Positions 37,434-49,671 of a DNA stretch of 64,000 nt are shown here, in pieces. The DNA lies in contig DVFM01000068.1 of the NCBI GenBank assembly GCA_018713245.1, positions 1 to 64,000 on the forward strand. The letters are read 5' to 3'. Source of the stretch: Candidatus Merdivicinus intestinavium (lineage in GTDB: Bacteria; Bacillota; Clostridia; Oscillospirales; Ruminococcaceae). The position numbers and the translations under genes were made by a program. The notes beneath the pieces were generated by a model, which ran no database searches, was not told the origin of the DNA, and saw nothing but the letters and a program-made list of their open reading frames with translations. How positions within the stretch are numbered: position 1 is the stretch's first letter; every line of letters begins with the position of its first letter.

Positions 37434-39365
37434 TTAGGGCCGTTTCCGGCGGGCGGGCGGCCGTTTTCGGGCGTTATCCTGTCCGCGCGGGCCGCTCCGA
37501 TTGGCCGGGTTTTTCTGCTGCCCGGCCCTGGCCCCAGCCCCCCTGGCCGGCTGCTTTTCCCCGGCGGGCGGCGGGATCAGGCAGTTGGGTCCCGTCCCGA
37601 TGAGGTCGCGGCGTCCCGCCATCCGCAGCGCCTTGGCCACGAGCTCCCGGTTTTTCGGCAGGAAATACTGGAGCAGCGCCCGCTGCATGGCCTTTTCCTC
37701 CGGCGTGCGGGGGACAAAGATGGGTTTCAGGGTGTAGGGGTCCATTCCGGTGTAAAACATACAGGTGGAAACAGTCCCCGGCGTGGGGTAAAAATCCTGC
37801 ACCTGCTCGGGATGAATATGGTTTTCCTTTAAAAACAGGGCAAGCTCAACGGCGTCCTTCAACGTGCTTCCCGGATGGGAGGACATGAGGTAGGGCACCA
37901 GGAACTGTTTCCTGCCGAGCCGTTTGGTGATCCGGTAGAACTTTTCCGCAAACGCCTTGTAAACGTCGATGTGCGGCTTGCCCATGGCGTCCAGAACGTC
38001 GCTGGAGCAGTGCTCCGGGGCCACCTTCAGCTGGCCGGAAACGTGATATTCCACCAGCTCGTTGAAAAAGGTGTCGTCCGGGTCGGCCATCATATAGTCG
38101 TACCGGATGCCGGAGCGGATGAACACCCGCTTGACGCCGGGCAGCGCCCGGATTTTCCGGAGCATCTGCAAATACTGGCTGTGGTCCGCCTCCAGAGCCG
38201 GGCAAGGCTTGGGGGCCAGGCATTTTTTCCCCTTGCAGAGGCCCTGGGTCAGCTGTTTATGGCAGGAGGGCTGGCGGAAATTGGCGGTGGGGCCGCCGAC
38301 GTCGTGGATATACCCCTTGAAATTCGGGAGCTTCGTCAAAAGCTCCGCCTCCCGCAGCACCGATTCCTCGCTGCGGACGGCAATTTTCCGCCCCTGGTGA
38401 AAGGCAATGGAACAGAAATTGCAGTTTCCGAAGCAGCCGCGGTTGTGGGCGATGGAAAATTCCACCTCCTCGATGCCGGGGACGCCTCCCGCTTTATCGT
38501 ACATGGGGTGCCAGGTGCGGGCGTAGGGCAGCGCGTAAACCCGGTCCAGCTCCTCGGTGGTCAGCACCCGCATGGGCGGATTCTGGACCAGCATCCGGTC
38601 CCCGTGGCGCTGGAGGATAATTTTTCCGTACACCTCGTCCTGCTGGTCCATCTGGATTTTCGTGGCTTTGCAGTAGGCGGTCTTGTCCGCGCAGACCTGG
38701 GCATAGTCCGGGCACTGTGCGCCGCCGTAGGGGGTTTCCGACGGGGCGCAGAGGTAGCAGGTCCCCCGGATGTCCCGAAGGGAATGGATGTCCTCCCCCG
38801 CCGCCAGACGGTTGACGATGGCGATGGTCTGAAGCTCCCCCATGCCGTAGGTGAGCAGGTCCGCCCCGGAATCCGCCAGGATAGAGGGCCTGACGGCGTC
38901 GTCCCAGTAGTCATAATGGGCGAACCGCCGCAGGGACGCCTCCAGCCCGCCGATTATCAGGGGGATATCCCCGTAAATTTCCCGCAGCTTCCGGCAGTAG
39001 ACAATCACCGCCCGGTCCGGGCGTTTCCCGGCGACGCCGCCGGGGGTATAGGCATCCTCGGAACGGCGCTTTTTGGCGGCCGTGTAATGCGCCACCATGG
39101 AATCGATGTTGCCGGAATTGACGAGAAAGGCGTACTTCGGCCGCCCGAACCGGGTAAAATCCCGGTCGGAGCGCCAGTCCGGCTGGGAAATGACCCCCAC
39201 CGTATAGCCCTCCGCTTCAATGACCCGGGAAATGATGGCGGTCCCGAAGCTGGGGTGGTCCACATAGGCGTCCCCCGTCACAATGATAAAATCAAGCTGC
39301 TGAATCCCCAGGTCTGCCATATCCTCCCGGCAGACCGGCAAAAATTTATTCATGCTATCCCCCAT
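37434..39365 (-). CDS. YgiQ family radical SAM protein
   Basis: DYWDDAVRPSILADSGADLLTYGMGE; NRGCFGNCNFCSIAFHQGR radical SAM CxxxCxxC-type motif. Confidence 0.95.
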   Translation of the reverse strand: MGDSMNKFLPVCREDMADLGIQQLDFIIVTGDAYVDHPSFGTAIISRVIEAEGYTVGVISQPDWRSDRDFTRFGRPKYAFLVNSGNIDSMVAHYTAAKKRRSEDAYTPGGVAGKRPDRAVIVYCRKLREIYGDIPLIIGGLEASLRRFAHYDYWDDAVRPSILADSGADLLTYGMGELQTIAIVNRLAAGEDIHSLRDIRGTCYLCAPSETPYGGAQCPDYAQVCADKTAYCKATKIQMDQQDEVYGKIILQRHGDRMLVQNPPMRVLTTEELDRVYALPYARTWHPMYDKAGGVPGIEEVEFSIAHNRGCFGNCNFCSIAFHQGRKIAVRSEESVLREAELLTKLPNFKGYIHDVGGPTANFRQPSCHKQLTQGLCKGKKCLAPKPCPALEADHSQYLQMLRKIRALPGVKRVFIRSGIRYDYMMADPDDTFFNELVEYHVSGQLKVAPEHCSSDVLDAMGKPHIDVYKAFAEKFYRITKRLGRKQFLVPYLMSSHPGSTLKDAVELALFLKENHIHPEQVQDFYPTPGTVSTCMFYTGMDPYTLKPIFVPRTPEEKAMQRALLQYFLPKNRELVAKALRMAGRRDLIGTGPNCLIPPPAGEKQPARGAGARAGQQKNPANRSGPRGQDNARKRPPARRKRP

Positions 39366-39376
39366 ATCGTAGGATT

Positions 39377-40768
39377 TTATTCGTTGAGCAGCCGGTCCAG
39401 CCGGAGCAGGGCCAGCACATAGATTTCCACCGCTTTTTTCAGGGTGGGCAGATGCAGCGCCTCGTCGGGGCTGTGGCCTTCTCCGTGGCCGGGCGGGAGC
39501 CCCAGCGGCGAAAAATCCGCCGCCATGCCGGGACCGTAGGCCACCGCGTTGGGAATTTTCCGGGCGTAGGTCCCGCCGCCCATGACATAGGCCTGTGCAT
39601 CGCTGCCGGTCGCTTCCCGGTAAACCTCGCAGAGCGCTTCCACCAGCGGGGAATCCGGGTTAAAATAGTTGGGCGCGCTGTCCTGCAGGAGCACTGTCTC
39701 GAAGCCGTAAGCCCCGGCCGTCTGCCGGAGTTTTTCGAGCAGCGCGCCGCCCTTCAGCGTGACGGGATACCGGATATTCAGGGTGAGGACGGCGCGGTTC
39801 TGCTCCATCCGCAGAAGGCTTCCCACGCAGGTCAGCCTTCCGGAGGGCTCGTCTGCGCAGGCAATGCCCAGCGTTTCGCCGTAAAAGCAGCCGCAGACTT
39901 CCTTCAGGAAGGAAACCGTCTCCCGGTTCTTTTCCGGCAGAAGGCCGGATTTTTCCAGAAATCCGCAAAGCCTGCCGATGGCGTTGACGCCTCCCTCCGG
40001 CGCCGCCGTATGCCGGGCAAAGCCCCGGGCGCAAAGCCGCAGGCCGCCCTCCTCCGCAGCCGCCGAAATTCCCTCCGGCAGGGAGGCGGGCGCCTCGCCG
40101 CCGTCCAGCAGGAGCGTACAGGCGTCCGGTACAATGTTGGAGGCCGTCCCGCCGGACCACTCCCGCACGCCTTCCAGCGGCGGGGACCAGAGCTCCGCCT
40201 CCAGGATGCCCTTTTCCCCGTAGCAGACCGGGAAGCCGCTGTCCGTCACCAGGGAAAAGTCCGGCACGGGGTAACGGCTGACATAATATTCCACATCGCT
40301 CATGCCCTTCTCCTCGTCGCAGCCCGCCACCTGACGGATGCTGCTCCGGAAGGGAAGCCCCAGGTCCCGGATGCACCGCATGGCGTAAAGCCCGCCCACG
40401 GCGGGGCCTTTGTTGTCCCCGACGCCCCGGCCGATGAGGAAATCCCCCTTCCGGGTGCAGGAATAGGGCGGATAGAGCCACCCCTCCGCTTCGGGGACCA
40501 CGTCCAGGTGGGCCCAAAGCCCGATGGTTTTCCCGCCGTTTTCCCAGGTGACGGAGCCGCAGCGGTTTTCCGCGTTGTGGGTTTCAAAGCCGTATTCCCG
40601 GCCCATATCAAGCATTTCCGCCAATGCGGCGGCGCATTCCGGGCCATAGGGCGCATCCTCCGTCCCGGGCCGGGAAACGCTGCGGTAACGCACCAGTCTC
40701 CCGATATCCCGGACCATTTCCTCCTCATGGGCGTCCAGCCACGCCCGAACCTGTTCGCGAAGCTCCAT
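39377..40768 (-). CDS. Sapep family Mn(2+)-dependent dipeptidase (M20)
   Basis: LWAHLDVVPEAEGW, GRGVGDNKGPAV, CDEEKGMSDVEYY, MGGGTYARKIPNAVAYGP. Confidence 0.92.
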   Translation of the reverse strand: MELREQVRAWLDAHEEEMVRDIGRLVRYRSVSRPGTEDAPYGPECAAALAEMLDMGREYGFETHNAENRCGSVTWENGGKTIGLWAHLDVVPEAEGWLYPPYSCTRKGDFLIGRGVGDNKGPAVGGLYAMRCIRDLGLPFRSSIRQVAGCDEEKGMSDVEYYVSRYPVPDFSLVTDSGFPVCYGEKGILEAELWSPPLEGVREWSGGTASNIVPDACTLLLDGGEAPASLPEGISAAAEEGGLRLCARGFARHTAAPEGGVNAIGRLCGFLEKSGLLPEKNRETVSFLKEVCGCFYGETLGIACADEPSGRLTCVGSLLRMEQNRAVLTLNIRYPVTLKGGALLEKLRQTAGAYGFETVLLQDSAPNYFNPDSPLVEALCEVYREATGSDAQAYVMGGGTYARKIPNAVAYGPGMAADFSPLGLPPGHGEGHSPDEALHLPTLKKAVEIYVLALLRLDRLLNE

Positions 40769-40780
40769 TTTTCCTTCCTC

Positions 40781-41726
40781 CTATTCCCGGAAATTGTGGG
40801 CCACTTCCACCGCCGCCCGGATATTGGCGACGGAAATTTTCCCCTGCACCGTGCAGTCGGCGCCCAGCATGAAGCCCGCCTGCCCGAAAAGAGCGGATCA
40901 GCCCCTCCGCTTCGGCCCTGACCTCCGCTTCCGTTCCGGAAATCAGGTTCCCCTTGTTGTTCATGCCGCCAAGGACCGGCCGCCGGAAAAGCGCGCGGCC
41001 ATCCTCCAGGGAAAGGCCGTTGTCTTTGACCGACCAGTTGACAATGTCGCCGGGGTAGTCCCGGAACCGCTCCAAATGCACCCGGAACCGGTACTCCGGC
41101 TCCCCGCAGATGTGGAGGATGTTATACTTTCCGCCGCATTTTGCCGCTGCGTCCAGCATCATCAGATCGGAGGGCTTGACCAGCGTCTCCCATTCTTCGT
41201 CCGAAAAACGGCCAACCTCCCCAAACTGAGCGGTGTAGTACAGGCCGGAAGCGCCCGCCTCCAGGAAGCCCGCCGCCCACTCGGCCAGGGATTCCGCCAC
41301 CGCGCGGACCCCCTCCGCAACCGCCGCCGGATTTTCCCGGGCGTGGGCCATCACCCTGGCGTCGCCGAACTGCATGACGGTGGATTTAAAGGGGCCGAAC
41401 ATGGTCTGGAACACCATGGCTTCCCCGTGGGAGCCGTCCAGAATCCGCTTCAGCACCTCCTCCAGCCGCCGGTATTCCGCCGATTCCCGGCCCGGCATCC
41501 GGAGCTTGTGCCAGTCGGAGGGCGTTTGGACCTCCGCCATCCGCGGATAGGGGTAATCCTGCATCACTTTGATGACGTCCATCCCCGTTTCCCGGTAGAG
41601 GGAAAGGTGGTTTTCCGCCATCTGCGCCGGGGAATCCGCCCCATTATAATGGAACCAGAAGCCCGCCGGGGTTACGTCGGGCTTCTCCCCGCGGAATACG
41701 GCTTTCATTCGTTCAATCTTGTCCAT
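40781..41726 (-). pseudogene. Uroporphyrinogen decarboxylase (URO-D) family protein with apparent single-base frameshift near 40887-40890
   Basis: Frame 1 reads …EGLIRSF; removing one base from the 4-A run (plus strand) gives GQAGFMLGADCTVQGKISVANIRAAVEVAHNFRE* ending at 40781. Confidence 0.8.
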
Positions 41727-41741
41727 GCTGAAATCCCCTTT

Positions 41742-42191
41742 CTATTTCTCCGGAAATGTTTGGCAAAAACCGGTTTTCAAATCGTCGCGGTAGCCGGCCC
41801 GCCGGTAAAAGTCCAGAGTGGACTGCCTTTTGGAGCCGGTCAGCAGCATGATCTTGTAACAGCCCTCCCGGACCGCCAGGTCCCGGGCCGCGTTCAGGAC
41901 GGCGGAACCCAGTCCCTGCCTGCGGTATTCGGGGCGGGTGACGACGTTTTCCACCAGCGCGTAGGGGCGGCCGCCGTGGGTGAGGTTCGGGACCACCAGC
42001 AGCGTGCAGCTGGACACGGCGCGCCCATCCCGTTCCGCCAGAAAAACGTGGCAGATGGGATTTTGCAGGAGCTTCTCCCAAACCGGGCGGAAAGACTCCG
42101 GGTCCGCCGGGAAGGGATTCTCCCCCAGATAGGTATACAGCTCCAGCAGGCTTTCCAAATCCGCCTCCTTCGCTTCGCGAATGCCTTCCAT
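41742..42191 (-). CDS. GNAT family N-acetyltransferase
   Basis: LVENVVTRPEYRRQGLGSAVLNAARDLAVREGCYKIMLLTGSKRQSTLDFYRRAGY. Confidence 0.88.
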   Translation of the reverse strand: MEGIREAKEADLESLLELYTYLGENPFPADPESFRPVWEKLLQNPICHVFLAERDGRAVSSCTLLVVPNLTHGGRPYALVENVVTRPEYRRQGLGSAVLNAARDLAVREGCYKIMLLTGSKRQSTLDFYRRAGYRDDLKTGFCQTFPEK

Positions 42192-42204
42192 TTGACTGCT
42201 CTCC

Positions 42205-45138
<2,934 letters not shown>

Positions 45139-45154
45139 TTTCTCACCTTTACTG

Positions 45155-45368
45155 TCAAATTTGTTTCCCGTCGTCCAAAACCGGGCTGCCCGGCGCAAAG
45201 GCCGGGTTCAGATAATCCATGGGATCGGTGGAGATGAGCCGGGACACCACCCGTCCTTCCGCCCCGGCAATGCATTCACAGAGCCGGCCGTTCACCAGCC
45301 GCAGCTCCGTCTGCGGCTCCTCCAGCGGAAAGAGCGGCTCCCCCGGCAGCATCTGGTAAAGCAGCATC
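45155..45368 (-). CDS. YlzJ-like protein
   Basis: [33 protein letters not shown]…[20 protein letters not shown]; between ClpP-like and FtsK genes. Confidence 0.7.
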
Positions 45369-46082
45369 CTTTTCTCCCCCTTCCCGTTCTTCAATCAGGC
45401 TGTACAGGCACTCAATCGCGTCGGAAAGCCCTCCCAGCCGGTCGATCAGCCCTTCCTCCACCGCAGCCTCCCCGCCCAGCGTCGTGCCGACGTCCATGGC
45501 GAGCTCCCCGGTTTTCATCATCAGTTCCCGGAACCGGGCCTCGCTGATGTTGGAATTTTCCGTGACAAACCGGACGATGCGGTCCTGCATCTTGTCAAAA
45601 TAGGAAAAACTCTGGGGCACCCCCAGCACCAGGCCGTTCATCCGCACCGGGTGGATGGTCATGGTGGCGGACGGCACAATAAAGGACCGGCTGGCCGAAA
45701 CCGCCAGCGGCACCCCGATGGAATGCCCCCCGCCCAGCACCAGGGAAACCGTTGGAGTTTTCATCCCGGCAATGAGCTCGGCGATGGCGAGCCCGGCTTC
45801 CACGTCCCCGCCGACGGTGTTGAGAATGACCAGCAGCCCTTTGATGTCCTGGTTTTCCTCAATCGCCACCAGCTGGGGGATCACATGTTCATACTTGGTC
45901 GATTTGTTCTGGGGCGGCAGGATATAATGCCCCTCCACCTGGCCGATGATGGTCAGGCAGTGGATCAGGTGCTTTCCCCCCGTGGTCACGGAACCGGCGG
46001 CGGGGATATCCTTGGCGGGGTCGGTGTAAGGGATGTCCTCCGTTTCCTGCTCATCCTGATGGTTTTTTTCGTTCTGCTGCAA
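45276..46082 (-). CDS. ClpP-like (TepA/YmfB-type) protease family protein
   Basis: [70 protein letters not shown]. Confidence 0.88.
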   Translation of the reverse strand: MQQNEKNHQDEQETEDIPYTDPAKDIPAAGSVTTGGKHLIHCLTIIGQVEGHYILPPQNKSTKYEHVIPQLVAIEENQDIKGLLVILNTVGGDVEAGLAIAELIAGMKTPTVSLVLGGGHSIGVPLAVSASRSFIVPSATMTIHPVRMNGLVLGVPQSFSYFDKMQDRIVRFVTENSNISEARFRELMMKTGELAMDVGTTLGGEAAVEEGLIDRLGGLSDAIECLYSLIEEREGGEKDAALPDAAGGAALSAGGAADGAAAGERPAL

Positions 46083-46142
46083 ACAAAGCCCTCCTTTGGC
46101 GGGGTATTCCCCGTTTGGCTTTAGTTTGCACCTGCCTTCTTT

Positions 46143-46171
46143 ATTATATACGCACCCGCACCCGCTGTCAA
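46143..46171 (-). promoter_or_regulatory. Promoter of the ClpP-like gene
   Basis: TTGACA-17-TATAAT on the minus strand. Confidence 0.8.
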
Positions 46172-46217
46172 ACCTTTTCGAAAATTTGTTCCGGATTATT
46201 GGACCGCACAGGCCGGC

Positions 46218-46916
46218 CTATTCCCGAAAATCCACCCCTGTGAGCAGGCGGATGGCCCGTTCGATGGAATCCCGGGAATTGCCCCAGTCCGCGCCTTCCC
46301 CGGCGTTGCGGTAATCGAACATTTTGCAGAAATGGGAAACGTCCTCCCCCACTTCCCGCAGAGGCTTCCGGGCAAGCTCCACCGCCGCTTCCCGGAACCG
46401 GGGCCAGAGCTTTTTCGGCAGATGGTCCGCCCCGGCGCAGAGCACCCGCTCCAGATGGGGCAGGCAGAGAAACTCCTGCTCCGCAAAGAGCTTTTGAAAT
46501 TCCGGGTCCTTGGCGTACTGGTCGGCCACCGTCACCAGCATCCGGGAGAGGCCCCACTCAATTTTCTCGCAGACAAAGCAGGTGTGGTTGATGGTGGAAA
46601 CGCTTTCGCGCTTTTTGGGCTTTGCCTCCGCACGGGCTTTGATGTCCTTAAAATCGGCGGCGGAAATCTCCTTCAGCTGGCTTTCCAGCATCAGCGCCAG
46701 GGAAAGGCGGTTTTTCTGGTGGAGCATCTGGTCAAAGTGCTTGACGCAGAATCCCAGGCGGTTGGTCTCGATGCGGACGTCCGGCTCCATCATGGCGGCG
46801 CCCATAATGTACTCCACGCAGCGCTGCTCCAGCGTGCGCTCCATGGCGCAGATGGGGCAGCCGCACCGCGGTTCGAACACTTCGTTCACGGGAATGGTAT
46901 AAATACTGTCGCGCAT
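46218..46916 (-). CDS. DUF6062 family protein
   Basis: FEPRCGCPICAMERTLEQRCVEYIMGAAMMEPDVRIETNRLGFCVKHFDQML. Confidence 0.7.
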   Translation of the reverse strand: MRDSIYTIPVNEVFEPRCGCPICAMERTLEQRCVEYIMGAAMMEPDVRIETNRLGFCVKHFDQMLHQKNRLSLALMLESQLKEISAADFKDIKARAEAKPKKRESVSTINHTCFVCEKIEWGLSRMLVTVADQYAKDPEFQKLFAEQEFLCLPHLERVLCAGADHLPKKLWPRFREAAVELARKPLREVGEDVSHFCKMFDYRNAGEGADWGNSRDSIERAIRLLTGVDFRE

Positions 46917-46930
46917 GGCAAATTCCTCCG

Positions 46931-46957
46931 GTTAGATTCGTTAGATTCGTTATATTC
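46931..46957 (-). repeat. Three tandem 9-nt units in the 5' leader of the DUF6062 gene
   Basis: gttagattc gttagattc gttatattc. Confidence 0.8.
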
Positions 46958-47129
46958 AGTATACCACATCCGGCGGGCGCTGAAAAGGCGGCGGCGGAAT
47001 TTTGTTCAAAAATCTTGTAAAACCGGCGCAGATACCTTGAAAAAATTGCGGAATTCCTCAAAATTCTTGATTTCATTCCCTTGCCTCTATATAATGAAGA
47101 TACAGAATATGCAAAAGGAGCGAACCGCC

Positions 47130-47984
47130 ATGAAATTTTCCGTTTTTACCGTCGGAATGCCGGAATATTCACCGGAGGAAGCCGTCCGCACGCTAAAGGA
47201 ATGCGGCTACGACGGGGCCGAATTCCGCGTCTGCCCCCTGCCGGACGATCCGGAGGTTTTGAAGCAGGCCCCTTCCTACTGGGGCAACAACCGCTGCACG
47301 GTAAACGAGGACACCCTGCTGGAGGAAGGCCCCAAACTGCGGGCGCTCTGTGAACGCGAGGGTGTGGAAATCTGCGCGCTGGGCACCTACATGCGATGCA
47401 GCGAGACGGAACGGGCCGAGCGGGCCCTCAAAGCCGCCGCCAACATGGGCGTTTCCAAAATCCGCGTCAGCCCCTACGGCTACGACGGGAAGGAGAACTA
47501 CCGCACGCTGTTCGACCGGGCTGTCTGCGATTACCGCGTACTGGAGCGGCTTGCCCGCCGGTACGGCGTCAAAATCAACCTGGAGATGCACATGGGCACC
47601 ATCACTGCCTCCGCCAGCGCCGCCTACCGTCTGGTTTCCCATTTTGACCCCCGGTGGATCGGCGTCATCTACGACACCGGAAACATCGTGTACGAGGGGC
47701 TGGAGGATTATCAGGCCGCTCTGGAGATTCTGGGCGAATATCTGGACCATATCCACATCAAAAACGGCCGCTGGGAAATGACCGGCGAGGAAAACGGCGT
47801 GCAGAACTGGGCGCCCACCTGGGCTTCCTTCCGGAAAGGGTACACGGACTTTGACAAGATGTTCCGGGCCATCCGGTCGGCGGGATACGACGGCTGGATC
47901 AGCTTTGAGGACTTCTCCGCCGAGGAAAGCACCGAAGAAAAGCTGCGCCGCAATCTGGAATTCATCCAAGGCTTTGCAAAGTAA
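47130..47984 (+). CDS. Sugar phosphate isomerase/epimerase (TIM barrel)
   Basis: RYGVKINLEMHMGTITASASAAYRLV; WIGVIYDTGNIVYEG; HIHIKNGRWE. Confidence 0.85.
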   Translation: MKFSVFTVGMPEYSPEEAVRTLKECGYDGAEFRVCPLPDDPEVLKQAPSYWGNNRCTVNEDTLLEEGPKLRALCEREGVEICALGTYMRCSETERAERALKAAANMGVSKIRVSPYGYDGKENYRTLFDRAVCDYRVLERLARRYGVKINLEMHMGTITASASAAYRLVSHFDPRWIGVIYDTGNIVYEGLEDYQAALEILGEYLDHIHIKNGRWEMTGEENGVQNWAPTWASFRKGYTDFDKMFRAIRSAGYDGWISFEDFSAEESTEEKLRRNLEFIQGFAK

Positions 47985-47992
47985 ATACAAGA

Positions 47993-48030
47993 CCGGGAGC
48001 AGTCTGCCGACAGGCCGCTCCCGGTTTTTG
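47993..48030 (+). terminator. Rho-independent terminator
   Basis: accgggagc … gctcccggtttttg. Confidence 0.75.
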
Positions 48031-48039
48031 CATATATTC

Positions 48040-48330
48040 TCAGTTTTCCGGCCCGAACAGCGCTTCAAAAAGCCCGTCCTGCTCCGGCAGATGAACCACA
48101 TATCCCACCGGGATCTTCCCTCCGGCGGCTTCTATGACCTTCCGGGCCCCTTTTTCGCCGAAAGCTCCGCACAGCTCGATGCAGTCGATCCCCTCCGCCG
48201 CCAGCTCCCCGGCGATACGGCAGGCTTCCTCCAGACCGGACACGCCGATCATCCGGACGCTCTCCCCCGCCATGGAGGCCCGGTCGCGGAGCGGGCTGTA
48301 ATCCCCCATAATCAAAAACGCATAGTTCAT
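48040..48330 (-). CDS. DUF6506 family protein
   Basis: MNYAFLIMGDYSPLRDRASMAGESVRMIGVSGLEEACRIAGELAAEGIDCIELCGAFGEKGARKV. Confidence 0.65.
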   Translation of the reverse strand: MNYAFLIMGDYSPLRDRASMAGESVRMIGVSGLEEACRIAGELAAEGIDCIELCGAFGEKGARKVIEAAGGKIPVGYVVHLPEQDGLFEALFGPEN

Positions 48331-48420
48331 ATACCTTTCTCCTTTCCGGCCGCACAGCCGTTGCAGCTTTCGGCAAAATCCGCTATAATAGGGGTAAAAA
48401 CTTCCGAAAGGACCACTGCC

Positions 48421-49266
48421 ATGCTGACTTCTCAATCAAACGGAGTGGAGATTTCCCTCCCCGGCTTCTCTTTATCCGACACCCTGGACTGCGGCCAGGC
48501 TTTCCGCTGGGAGCAGACGGCGGAAAACGCCTTTTCCGGCATCCACCGCGGCAAAAATCTGACCGTTTCCCAGAACGGGGACACCGTCCGGTTTTGGGGC
48601 GTGACGGAGGAAGAATTTTCCGACGTCTGGGCCGTTTATTTCGACCTGGACACCGACTACAACGCCATGAAAGCCGTCTTTTCCGCCGACCCTACATTAA
48701 AAAAAGCCTGCCGCTTCTGCGGGGGCATCCGCCTGCTGCGCCAGGACCCCTGGGAGGCGCTCTGCTCCTTCATCATCAGTCAGAACAACAACATTCCCCG
48801 CATCAAAGGCATCGTCGGGCGGCTCTGCGCGGAATTCGGCGACCCCTGCGGCGAAGGGTTTTCCTTCCCCGGGCCGGAGCGTCTTGCGGCATGCTCCGCG
48901 GAGGAACTTGCCCCCCTGCGGGCCGGGTTCCGGGCAAAGTATATTCTGGACGCCGCCCGGAAGGTGTCGGACGGGACGGTGCGGCTGGACAAAATTCCCG
49001 CGCTCCCGATGGAGGAAGCGCGGGCGGAGCTGCAGAAAATCAGCGGCGTGGGGCCGAAGGTGGCGGAGTGCGCGCTTCTCTACGGCTTTCACCGGCTGGA
49101 AGCCTTCCCTGTGGACACCTGGATCAAAAAGGCGCTGGCGGAATTTTATCCGCAGGGGTTTCCGGCCTTCGCCGAACCCCGGGGAGTTGCCCAGCAGTAT
49201 TTATTCCACTACATCCGGCGAGGCAATCCCGCTGTTATGCCGCCGCGGCAGGATACCTCGCAATAG
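48421..49266 (+). CDS. 8-oxoguanine DNA glycosylase (OGG)-like HhH-GPD enzyme
   Basis: LDCGQAFRWEQ; ISQNNNIPRIKGIVGRLC; ISGVGPKVAECALLYGFHRLEAFPVDTWIKKAL. Confidence 0.92.
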   Translation: MLTSQSNGVEISLPGFSLSDTLDCGQAFRWEQTAENAFSGIHRGKNLTVSQNGDTVRFWGVTEEEFSDVWAVYFDLDTDYNAMKAVFSADPTLKKACRFCGGIRLLRQDPWEALCSFIISQNNNIPRIKGIVGRLCAEFGDPCGEGFSFPGPERLAACSAEELAPLRAGFRAKYILDAARKVSDGTVRLDKIPALPMEEARAELQKISGVGPKVAECALLYGFHRLEAFPVDTWIKKALAEFYPQGFPAFAEPRGVAQQYLFHYIRRGNPAVMPPRQDTSQ

Positions 49267-49280
49267 GCTTCGATTGGCGC
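49234..49280 (+). repeat. Possible relative of the 53704/53797 repeat, overlapping the OGG 3' end
   Basis: TGCCGCCGCGGCAGGA exact match to the reverse complement of the repeats, then ACCTCGCAATA vs ACCCCGCGATA. Confidence 0.55.
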
Positions 49281-49387
49281 AGCCACAGCCCCACACCAAC
49301 CGCTGGATGGCAAAGATTTTCGCCGCTCAATAAATTCGCCGTATTGATCGGATTCATTAAACGGAACAGAAAACGGCGGCCCGCCGG

Positions 49388-49657
49388 TTAACCGAGAAGC
49401 TCCCGCAGCATTTTGCGGACTTCCTGTTCATGGGATTCCGGCACAAAAAGCCCAACGTCCTCCACCGGGCCGATATAATCCTTCCGGCCGCCGCCCTGCA
49501 GCGGATCCCGGGAGTTTCCGTGTCCTCCCCACTCGTGGAATACCCGCAGGGTGAATTTGCTTTTCACCCGGTACTGGATTCCCCGCTCCTTCAGGGTTTC
49601 GATGACTGGCTTGATTTTCAGGGGCTGGCCTTTATAGACGCACACATTTTTCATCAA
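49388..49657 (-). CDS. Small protein of unknown function (paralog of the next locus)
   Basis: NVCVYKGQPLKIKPVIETLKERGIQYRVKSK; RBS present. Confidence 0.65.
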   Translation of the reverse strand: MMKNVCVYKGQPLKIKPVIETLKERGIQYRVKSKFTLRVFHEWGGHGNSRDPLQGGGRKDYIGPVEDVGLFVPESHEQEVRKMLRELLG

Positions 49658-49671
49658 AAGCCCTCCTTCCG

